DNA of 64,000 nt, taken from assembly GCA_965209045.1 (NCBI GenBank), contig CBDBPW010000002.1:1178001-1242000 (forward strand), in the 5' to 3' direction. Below are positions 26,692 through 33,140 of the stretch, one piece after another (within the stretch, counting starts at the first letter, position 1; every line of letters begins with the position of its first letter). Under the pieces are notes generated by a model. It was given only the letters and a program-made list of their open reading frames with translations, made no database searches and was not told where the DNA came from. Origin of the DNA: JAJEFO01 sp965209045 (GTDB lineage Bacteria > Pseudomonadota > Alphaproteobacteria > Rhodobacterales > Rhodobacteraceae). Made by a program: the position numbers and the translations under genes.

Positions 26692-26721
26692 AGGAGTGAG
26701 TTTTTTTTTGCAGTCGGCAAA
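26646..26721. repeat. Inverted repeat, 11-bp perfect arms, near poly-T tract
   Basis: TTTGCCGACTG at 26646-26656 and CAGTCGGCAAA at 26711-26721 are exact reverse complements separated by 54 bases. A run of nine or more T residues lies just before the right arm (about 26701). It sits between the regulator and the resolvase relic and may be the end of a lost element. The rest of 26722-27041 holds no supportable gene. Confidence 0.6.
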
Positions 26722-27041
26722 TTAAAGACCACTACACGCCCCGTCCTCATCAGCTGACAGCGGGGTGCCCCCTCGGGGATGGTCATCGGCATCCCCGCAA
26801 CTTCCGTCAGCTGGCAATTCGCATTCGCCACCATCCGGCCGCCGCTCCGATTCGACAATCCAGGTCTGCCCGCGGCAGGCACCGTGCCGCTGCGGTCGGC
26901 GGCAACCAGCACCGGAACCCGCTCGGACGACAAGCCGCGCCTGCTCGCCTTGCCGCGGCAGCGGCACGCCTTGCGATCAAGGTACCGCTCGGCCTCGGCT
27001 TTCCGGTACTGGGTCTCAGGGCTGAGCGGAACGGAAAACCG

Positions 27042-27467
27042 TCACAAGGACCGGGGTTCCTTGACGCACCGACAGATCGTCACGGGATGGACGTCGAACG
27101 TCCGCGCGACAGAGGAGATCGACCGGCCGGCATTGACCAGTTCGTGGACAACCTCCTTCTGGTCGTCTCGAAGCTTCGCAGGCCGCCCGAACGCGACCCC
27201 GCGGGCCATGGCCGCCTTCCGCCCTTCCTCCGTGCGCGCCAGGATCAGGGAGCGCTCGAATTCGGCGATGCCGCCGAAGACGGTCAGGATCATCTTTCCG
27301 GCCGGGCTGGTCGTGCCGGCCCAGGGCTCGTCAAGCGACTGCATTCCTGCGCCTTTCTCGATCAGTGCTCCGGACATGCGGAGCAGCCCGGCCGTTGACC
27401 GCGCCAGGCGGTTCAGCTTGGCAACCACGACCACGTCATCCTTGCGGAGCTGGCCGAGCATGGCCTC
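27042..27467 (-). pseudogene. Serine resolvase/invertase, 5'-truncated
   Basis: The minus strand reads EAMLGQLRKDDVVVVAKLNR, then LARSTAGLLRMSGALIEKGAG, MILTVFGGIAEFERSLILAR, EEGRKAAMARGVAFGRP, and a C-terminal helix-turn-helix (SISSVARTFDVHPVTICR). This is the resolvase family from about residue 55 to the end. The N-terminal part with the catalytic serine (usual YxRVS motif) is absent, replaced at 27468-27475 by an unrelated transposase fragment. The protein cannot recombine DNA. Confidence 0.8.
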
Positions 27468-27474
27468 GGGCCTC

Positions 27475-27660
27475 GCGGCGGCGCCAGGAGATGCCGCCGT
27501 CCGCGACGTCGATCTCGAAGTGCTTCCTGACCTTGCCGCGGTTGGCGTCCCGGCCAACCCGCCGGTCGGTGGCCTCCCGGCCCTTCAACCGGCCCGCGCG
27601 CACCGACGCCGCGATCGCCTCCAGCGCCTTCTCCGTGGCCTGCAGCAGGTCCTCGGGGAC
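27475..27660 (-). pseudogene. IS1634-family (IS4-like) transposase fragment
   Basis: The minus strand reads VVPEDLLQATEKALEAIAAS, then GREATDRRVGRDANRGKVRK and HFEIDVADGGISWRRRE. The order (I/E)-x-x-x-(V/R)-G-(K/R)-x-x-N-(K/R)-x-K-V-x-K-H-F-E-(I/L)-D-(I/V) is characteristic of the middle of IS1634-type transposases. Only about 60 codons survive, ending at the resolvase junction. The identification is from memory of the family and is moderate. Confidence 0.6.
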
Positions 27661-27674
27661 TACCGCAGAGTGTA

Positions 27675-27693
27675 GGGCAGTTGCAGAGTTTGG
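27675..27693 (+). repeat. Possible IS6-family terminal inverted repeat
   Basis: GGGCAGTTGCAGAGTTTGG resembles the IS6-family end consensus (GGCACTGTTGCAAA type). It lies just beyond the 3' end of the IS6 transposase relic on the minus strand, as expected for that end of the element. Confidence 0.45.
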
Positions 27694-27724
27694 TCCGTGA
27701 TGGCGCGCTTGGGACATGGCCGCG

Positions 27725-28302
27725 TCACAGGACATCGTATGAAAGCAACCACTGAAACCAGCATGGCCGCTTGACTGCCCCGCACTTTGCGGTGCTCTCT
27801 CGACCCAGCTCTGCTCCATGCAGTGACATCAGTTCGCTCATCATGTCCGGCCCTATGCCGAAGGCACGCTCGACAAGACGCACTTCGCCCCTGATGCCAG
27901 GCTGGAGCTGGAAGGCCCTGGCCTGCTTCTTCTTGATGGCGCGCATTACTTCGAAGCCCTCGTATGCTCCGAGAATCAGAAAGGAGCCGGGAGTTGGCTG
28001 TGGATAAGTTGGACGCGGATTCCTGTGGAAAAACCGTCTCTTGCGCGCCGTCACCTTCCCGGTTCATTCCTGTGACGGGACCGCCGCCGCCTGGCCTGGC
28101 GGCCGTCCAGATGTGGACAGCCTGTGGAAAACCCGGGCCCGGATACCCAAAAACCGTCGAAAGAGACCGAATCCGGGCTTGCCTCGAAACATGGATGCTT
28201 GATCGTGGCGTAGGCGGTCTTCATCGACTTGAAGCCAAGGGTCGGCTTGATCAGGCGCTTGAGCTTGCCATGGTCGGCCTGGACGACGTTTTTGGGGTTC
28301 AT
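27725..28302 (-). pseudogene. IS6-family transposase, C-terminal part, interrupted
   Basis: Two blocks on the minus strand belong to one transposase. The block at 28302-28198 encodes PKNVVQADHGKLKRLIKPTL and GFKSMKTAYATIK. The block at 27958-27790 encodes GFEVMRAIKKKQARAFQLQP, GIRGEVRLVERAFGIG. In intact IS6 relatives TIK is followed directly by GFEVMRA, so 239 bases at 27959-28197 are inserted, and the two blocks are in different frames. The catalytic domain upstream of 28302 is missing, cut off next to the toxin-antitoxin operon. Confidence 0.75.
27999..28131 (+). other. Cluster of four DnaA-box-like sites inside a 239-bp insert
   Basis: TGTGGATAA (the perfect complement of the consensus TTATCCACA) is at 27999-28007. 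TGTGGAAAA occurs at 28024-28032 and 28123-28131, and TGTGGACAG at 28112-28120. All are in the same orientation and all lie within the 239 bases that interrupt the IS6 transposase relic. They could be iterons or DnaA boxes of a replicon remnant, or part of a small non-autonomous element. No adjacent replication gene is visible. Confidence 0.45.
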
Positions 28303-28318
28303 TTTATCTCTCGGGACT

Positions 28319-28398
28319 TCCGAAATATGCAGCAAATTTCGGACAGGCAATACATTTCGTACTGGCCTGTGTCCGAAATATGATGCAACCTTCGGACA
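28319..28398 (+). promoter_or_regulatory. Two operator-like inverted repeats upstream of the AbiE-type operon
   Basis: Inverted repeat 1 is TCCGAAAT (28319-28326) with ATTTCGGA (28336-28343). Inverted repeat 2 is TGTCCGAA (28370-28377) with TTCGGACA (28391-28398). Both share the TCCGAA half-site. AbiEi-type antitoxins are known to repress their own operon by binding paired inverted repeats, so these are good candidate operators; repeat 2 abuts the preferred start codon. Confidence 0.65.
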
Positions 28399-29057
28399 TG
28401 ACAGACAGTGCAACAACTCTGCCCACTCGGATCCTTGATCGAATCAGTGCCGAACCAACCAAGGTTTGGACCCCGGGAGATTTTTCGGACGTCGGTTCGC
28501 GTGAGGCTGTCGACAAGGCACTCCAGCGACTGGCCAATTCAGGCGAGCTCCGCCGTATCGAACGTGGCCTCTACGACAAACCGAGACTCAACAAGTTGAC
28601 CGGGAAACCGTCGGCACCAGACTATCGCGCTGTCATCGAAGCTGTTGCGCGGCGTGACAAGGCTCGCTTTGTCGTAGACGGAATGACCGCCGCCAACACT
28701 CTCGGACTGACAAACGCCGTTCCAGCCAAGATCGAAGTCCTGGTCGACGCCCGTCTGAAACCCATCAGGCTGGGCAACCAAAGAATTGTCTTCAAGCATG
28801 CTGCTCCTAGCCGTCTTTACTGGGCAGGGCGTCCCGGCATGTATCTTGTTCAGGCTCTGCGCTGGGTCCAAGATGCCATGCAAAGCGAGACCGAACGCGC
28901 AAAGGTCGATCGAACCATTCGAAAGCTGCTGACAGACAAGAAGAACGGGCCAAAACTCACCGAAGACCTTCGCATCGGCCTTTCGGCCATGCCAATCTGG
29001 ATGCAGGAAATTTTGCGCAAACCGGTCATGTCCGCAGGTGCGGAGAGAGACACGTGA
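28398..29057 (+). CDS. abiEi: AbiEi-type antitoxin (DUF6088-like)
   Basis: This antitoxin of a type IV toxin-antitoxin system is about 219 aa from the ATG at 28398. ATGs at 28380 and 28383 would lie within the second operator repeat, so I prefer 28398, though none has a clear ribosome site. The N-terminal winged-helix includes WTPGDFSDVGSREAVDKALQ and LRRIERGLYDKPR. The C-terminal domain has FVVDGMTAANTLGLTNAVPA and KIEVLVDARLKPIRLGNQRI, typical of the family. It overlaps the toxin start by GTGA, giving coupled translation. It should bind the two upstream inverted repeats for autoregulation and neutralise the toxin without direct complex formation, as described for AbiE. Confidence 0.85.
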   Translation: MTDSATTLPTRILDRISAEPTKVWTPGDFSDVGSREAVDKALQRLANSGELRRIERGLYDKPRLNKLTGKPSAPDYRAVIEAVARRDKARFVVDGMTAANTLGLTNAVPAKIEVLVDARLKPIRLGNQRIVFKHAAPSRLYWAGRPGMYLVQALRWVQDAMQSETERAKVDRTIRKLLTDKKNGPKLTEDLRIGLSAMPIWMQEILRKPVMSAGAERDT

Positions 29058-30091
29058 ACACAGACGCGTACATTGATTTCATCCGTGCGGGGCCGGCCGA
29101 CCGCACGGATCTCTTTCTCACGACGGCCCGGCGACTCGGCGCCCCCCTGATCAACATCGAGAAGGACTTCTGGGTGTGCTGGACGCTGAACACTCTTTAC
29201 CACCGCCTTCCCAAGGGCGGCCCGCGTCTTCTGTTCAAGGGCGGCACGTCGCTGTCAAAGGCCCATGGCCTCATCAACAGGTTTTCGGAAGACATTGATG
29301 TCACGGTCTTCCGGGATGATCTCGGTCATCCCGGAAGCACGGCTGAAATCGCTGCTCTTTCCAACAAGAAGCGCAAGGCGACGCTGAACGCGATTGCCTC
29401 TGATTGCAGCCGCTTCATCACCACCGAGCTCCTTGCAGCCGTCTCTGACGCCATGGAGGCCGACACGGGCGTGGCAGGCCAAGTGGAGATCGACGATAGC
29501 GATCCAAGCTGCCAGACGCTGCTTGTCTGGTACCCGCGCGTGGATGCATCCGATACCGGATATGTTCAGGCCGCCGTCAAGATCGAGTCGGGGGCGAAAT
29601 CCGCACTCGATCCGAATCTGCCTGTCGCGATCGCTCCCTATGTCGACGCTGACCTCGAAGCACTCGATCTGAGCGTGCCGGATGTCACGACAATCCATGC
29701 GGTGCGGACCTTCTGGGACAAGATCGTGATAGTCCACGGGTTGCGCAGCTGGTTCGAGCGGCGTGGCGAACTGCGCCAGGATGGTCAACGGATTTCGCGA
29801 CACTACTACGACTTGCATTCGCTCTTTGGATCCGAGATTGGCTCTGCCGCGGTTGCAGATCTGGCACTCGGAGCGGATTGCGTCCAGCATGCACGAACGT
29901 TCTTCAACCGACCCGATTTCGATCTTGCGACTGCCTCGCCGGGCACGTTCTCCCTTCGACCCGTTGGAGGCATGATCGACAGATTGGCCCGCGACTACGG
30001 CAATACTCGCGCGATGATCTTCGGTGATGCACCTGACTTCGACGACATCCTGCTATCGATCGGACAGATCGAAGACAGTCTGAACGATTGA
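29054..30091 (+). CDS. abiEii: AbiEii-type nucleotidyltransferase toxin
   Basis: This 345-aa toxin partner of the preceding gene starts at a GTG that overlaps the antitoxin stop by four bases. The nucleotidyltransferase core is obvious: INIEKDFWVCWTLNTLYH near residue 35, then LLFKGGTSLSKAHGL and FSEDIDVTVF (GG-T-S ... D-x-D). C-terminal motifs RTFWDKIVIVHGL and SRHYYDLHSLF are family-typical. These enzymes arrest growth, in phage-infected cells among other settings, by modifying RNA; substrate specificity here is unknown. Catalytic residues look intact, so the pair may be active. Confidence 0.88.
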   Translation: MNTDAYIDFIRAGPADRTDLFLTTARRLGAPLINIEKDFWVCWTLNTLYHRLPKGGPRLLFKGGTSLSKAHGLINRFSEDIDVTVFRDDLGHPGSTAEIAALSNKKRKATLNAIASDCSRFITTELLAAVSDAMEADTGVAGQVEIDDSDPSCQTLLVWYPRVDASDTGYVQAAVKIESGAKSALDPNLPVAIAPYVDADLEALDLSVPDVTTIHAVRTFWDKIVIVHGLRSWFERRGELRQDGQRISRHYYDLHSLFGSEIGSAAVADLALGADCVQHARTFFNRPDFDLATASPGTFSLRPVGGMIDRLARDYGNTRAMIFGDAPDFDDILLSIGQIEDSLND

Positions 30092-30971
30092 GGCCGTCCC
30101 TGGACCGATGCGTTCCAACGTCGCGCCCAGCTCAAGGTCGTCTTCGCCCGGAATGCGGCTCCGCGCCCGGGATCCGATGTCGGACGAGATTCCGAAAGGG
30201 GTTTCGCGGGTGCTGTTGCAAAAAATGTGGAGCCGCCGCGCTTTTCCTCGAACAGCTTCTCGTGCTGCACGCCCTGCGACTGTCCGACGAAGCTGACGCG
30301 CGCATTCAGCCTTGGCCGTGGGGTCTCGATCGAACTTCGGATGCATGCCATGAGACCTCCATGTTGAGGAAAGTGACGGCCCTAACCCAACATAGGTCCC
30401 GATTCCGCCATAGGACTTTCACTTTAAGCCTGTGTAGATGGGGTTTCGTGGACTTTTGGGTGCCCAGTTTTCCGCGGTGGTGCCCCGGACCGGATTTGGA
30501 GATGGTGCAACTAGGATATCGGCGCGGTTCGAGGTCCGGCAGTGCTTTGACCCGAAAAGAAAAGCGCCCCGAAGCCCGCCTGACGCTTGCCAATCGCTTG
30601 CCAGCGCCGGGCCGTCCCGCGCTCCGGGCCTTGCGGCGCTGGCCTGGGCGGCCCTGCGGCCCACTGACCCGAAAGCAGTGCGCAGGCCACACCCCACACC
30701 CGGCGCGATTGACGCGTCCTGCAGACGAACGCAGACTGCCCGCGCCAACACTCCTTGCAGTCCGGCCAGTCCTAGGCCGGGCTACCCGCTGAACAAGCCT
30801 GCTGACCCCACGGATTTTGGTGCTCTCCGTCCAGGAGAGATCCAGATTTACCGGTTGCCCGGTGAAAGCGGCTCTGCCAGGCACGGGGCATGATGCATCC
30901 AGGCGAGCAAAAGCGTATTCGTGTCATGCGCTGCACCGATCCGGCTTGCCCCCAAAACTGGAGTGAAAGTC
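30092..30971. other. Intergenic region without a supportable gene
   Basis: Open frames on both strands here have unnatural composition. Near 30208 the sequence GGGTGCTGTTGCAAA resembles an IS6-family end in the same orientation as the one at 27675, so part of the region may be decayed IS DNA. A small stem CTCTCC-GTCCA-GGAGAG lies near 30824-30840. TGACCCGAAA occurs twice (about 30547 and 30664). Confidence 0.45.
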
Positions 30972-31592
30972 ATGTCACACATTTACTGCATTGAAGGGTA
31001 CTGGGATGAACCGGACCCCGTGAATAGCCTTGTGCGCGGCCAGATGGAAGCCGTGCAAGAGATCGGCGGATGGCCTTACATTCATCGCACGTGCGCGACG
31101 AAAGAAGAGCTGCACTTTCGGCTTGAGACCGAATGGGCTGACTGTGCTTACGGGTCGCTCTTGAATTTCGCGACGCACGGTGACCGTGGGTCGATATGCT
31201 TGTCAGACGGCCATGAACCAGAAATTTCGGAACTCCCGGACATGCTTGGTGAGGGCTTCGCCGAGAGGTGCTTCGTTCATTTCGGAGGCTGCCAAACGGT
31301 AGACGGTCAGGATGCCGAAATCAATGAATTCATGCAACGATCAGGTGCAAACGGCGTGTCCGGGTATGCGGCCAATGAGATTGACTTTCTGGCAATGGAC
31401 AAGCCGGGTATCGCATTGGAAAGCATCTATTTCTTCTTCGCCGGAAGCATCGACTTGTCAAACACGCACAGGAGGGGCGAGGCGGCGAAACGCAGACGCG
31501 ACCAACTGCGAGCGATTGAAACCAATTTGCAAACAGCCTTTCCAAAGTGCAGCTTCAAGCTCTGGCTCAGAACGCCAGATGGCATCGAATGA
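30972..31592 (+). CDS. DUF6642-like protein with possible His/Cys (caspase/CHAT-like) dyad
   Basis: This protein is 206 aa from the ATG at 30972, preceded by a GGAG ribosome site (ACTGGAGTGAAAGTC). It begins HIYCIEGYWDEPD and continues IHRTCATKEELHFRLETEWA. A strand-turn FATHGDRGSICLSDG carries His69, and CFVHFGGCQTVDG carries Cys107. The pattern (I-Y-x-x-E-G-x-W, then I-H-R-x-x-A-T, then A-x-H-G, then H-F-G-x-C) resembles, from memory, a family annotated DUF6642. The spacing of a His-Gly after one beta strand and a Cys after the next recalls clan CD peptidases, but catalysis is inference. No signal peptide is present. It stands alone near the AbiE pair, within mobile-element debris. Confidence 0.7.
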   Translation: MSHIYCIEGYWDEPDPVNSLVRGQMEAVQEIGGWPYIHRTCATKEELHFRLETEWADCAYGSLLNFATHGDRGSICLSDGHEPEISELPDMLGEGFAERCFVHFGGCQTVDGQDAEINEFMQRSGANGVSGYAANEIDFLAMDKPGIALESIYFFFAGSIDLSNTHRRGEAAKRRRDQLRAIETNLQTAFPKCSFKLWLRTPDGIE

Positions 31593-31917
31593 CGCTTCAG
31601 ATGCAAGAACTCGGTCAACTGACCCCAAGTCAGGCGGTCAGCAGGGCGGCAGTCCACAGGACATGGCGGAGCAGCGTGTTCGGGCCGGGGAACCTCATGG
31701 CGTCCGAATTTCGAGATTATCTCTCGGAGCTTACCTGCCTCCCAAAACCGCGCACAGGATAATCCCGGAAAACTGGGAGCCGCCAATTCGATGATGCGCC
31801 AACCATTGCTGGGCGAAACGGAGTTCCCTATGGCGGATTCGGCACCTATGTTGGATTCAGGCCAGTGACGTGGCACGACATGGTGCCCCGACATGTGTGC
31901 TTTTGGAGACGCTCCCA
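31593..31917. other. Short gap without a gene
   Basis: No recognisable coding sequence or RNA is visible between the DUF6642-like gene and the IS6 fragment. It is probably decayed flanking DNA. Confidence 0.4.
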
Positions 31918-31972
31918 TGACCCATGACTTCAAGTGGCGACATTTCCGAGGCGAGATCATTCTTTGGGCCGC
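31918..31972 (+). pseudogene. IS6-family transposase, N-terminal fragment
   Basis: From the ATG at 31918 the frame reads MTHDFKWRHFRGEIILWA, the conserved N-terminus of IS6-family transposases (F-K-x-R-H-F-x-x-E-I-I-L-W-A-V-R-W-Y). Homology ends after LWA, where IS3 transposase sequence begins. Only about 18 codons remain. Confidence 0.7.
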
Positions 31973-31984
31973 GGGTGCGACCTC

Positions 31985-32868
31985 ATGACCTTGCCGCGCT
32001 CTACATACTGTCACCAGCCCGACGGTCCCGCGGATGACCCCGCCGTCATCGAGATCCTGGACATCACGTCGACCTGCCACGGCTACGGCTATCGAAGGGT
32101 GACAGCCGAGCTTCGGCACCGCGGCCTGCGGGTGAACGCGAAGAAAGTGCGGCGGATCATGGCCGAGAACGGCCTGAATCCACGGCAGAAACGCCGGTAC
32201 GCCGTGACGACCGACAGCGATCACGACAGTCCGATCTACCCGAACGTGGCGTTGAACTACGAGGTCCTCGGACCGGACCAGCTCTGGGTCGGCGGACATC
32301 ACCTGCATCGCCATTGCAGACGGCTTCGGCCTACCTGGCCGTCATCCTCGAGGTCCTCGGACCGGACCAGCTCTGGGTCGGCGACATCACCTGCATCGCC
32401 ATTGCAGACGGCTTCGCCTACCTGGCCGTCATCCTCGATGCCTGGTCGCGAAAGGTGGTCGGCTACGCACTCGGCCGCCACGTTGACGTGCGCCTGACCA
32501 CGGCGGCGCTCACGGCAGCCATCGAACACCGGCGGCCTTTGCCCGGTTGCGTCTGTCACACCGACCGTGGCGTCCAGTACGCGGCGCTCCGGCATCGGCG
32601 CATACTGAAGCAACGGGGCTTCGTCGGGTCCATGAGCCGGCGCGGCAATCCCTATGACAACGCACAGGCCGAGAGCTTCCTGAAGACCCTGAAGGTCGAG
32701 AGGGTCTACGTCGGCGACTACGAGACCTTCGAGGACGTCGCAGCCGACTTGCCACACTTCATTGAAGACATCTACAACGCCACCCGACTGCATTCGGCGC
32801 TCGGATATCTGAGCCCGAACAAGTTCGAGGAGATCAACGCCCTGGATGGGTCAAAAAGTGCAGGCTGA
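31985..32868 (+). pseudogene. IS3-family transposase OrfB, frameshifted
   Basis: The DDE transposase is recognisable in two frames. Up to about 32290 it reads CHGYGYRRVTAELRHRGLRV and KKVRRIMAENGLNPRQKRRY. From 32350 it reads QLWVGDITCIAIADGFAYLA (first Asp), CVCHTDRGVQYA (second Asp), and NPYDNAQAESFLKTLKVERV (Glu), then YNATRLHSALGYLSPNKFEE. A tandem duplication with two extra bases at 32261-32436 breaks the frame, and the helix-turn-helix OrfA is absent, so it is not functional alone. Confidence 0.85.
32261..32436 (+). repeat. 89/87-bp tandem duplication inside the IS3 transposase
   Basis: Both units begin GAGGTCCTCGGACCGGACCA and end GCCGTCATCCTC. The first unit (32261-32349) carries two single G insertions (GGCGGACAT, TTCGGCC) relative to the second (32350-32436). 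The region encodes the first catalytic Asp (DITCI). Confidence 0.85.
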
Positions 32869-32918
32869 ACTGTCCAATCGAAAGGGCGCACTCCAGATGG
32901 TGGGTCAAAATTGGACGC

Positions 32919-33140
32919 CTATTGACACACCTTCGCACGCAGTGCGTCGATGGCAGCGATCGTTTCCTCCTGCCGCGATGCCTGCGCCTGAGCGGTCTCG
33001 CTTGCGGTCGCGATTCCGTCGTTGACTTCGGTCCGCAGCGCCTTGACTCCCGTTGTCAGCGTTTCGACAGCGTCGATGAAATTCCGGCGTACGGCGTCAG
33101 CCCGAAGTGCCGCCCCGACGCCGGGTTGTTCCCTTGCCAT
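32919..33140 (-). pseudogene. Second copy of the small coiled-coil gene, truncated by IS3
   Basis: This 73-codon frame is identical to the gene at 11394-11633 except for one residue (A to T in NDGIATASET) until AIDALRAKV. It then ends CQ-stop inside the IS3 right end instead of continuing DDLLASRP. It lies 155 bases downstream of the giant adhesin stop. Only about eight residues are lost, so it may still be functional. Confidence 0.75.

Larger units (their letters stand above)
31971..32927 (+). mobile_element. IS3-family element remnant
   Basis: It contains most of the orfB transposase and a right end ending GGGTCAAAATTGGACGCC TATTGACA-like sequence at about 32905-32927. The left end and orfA are missing. 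The right end abuts the truncated coiled-coil gene exactly where homology to the duplicated 4.38-kb block begins. Confidence 0.7.

Noticed and set aside
26610..26967. Minus-strand frames of 81-107 codons upstream of the regulator
   Set aside because: They cross the poly-T tract and the 11-bp inverted repeat and show no family resemblance.
30088..30893. Overlapping open frames after the AbiE toxin
   Set aside because: Frames on both strands have unnatural composition and no ribosome binding sites; the DNA looks like decayed IS or intergenic sequence.
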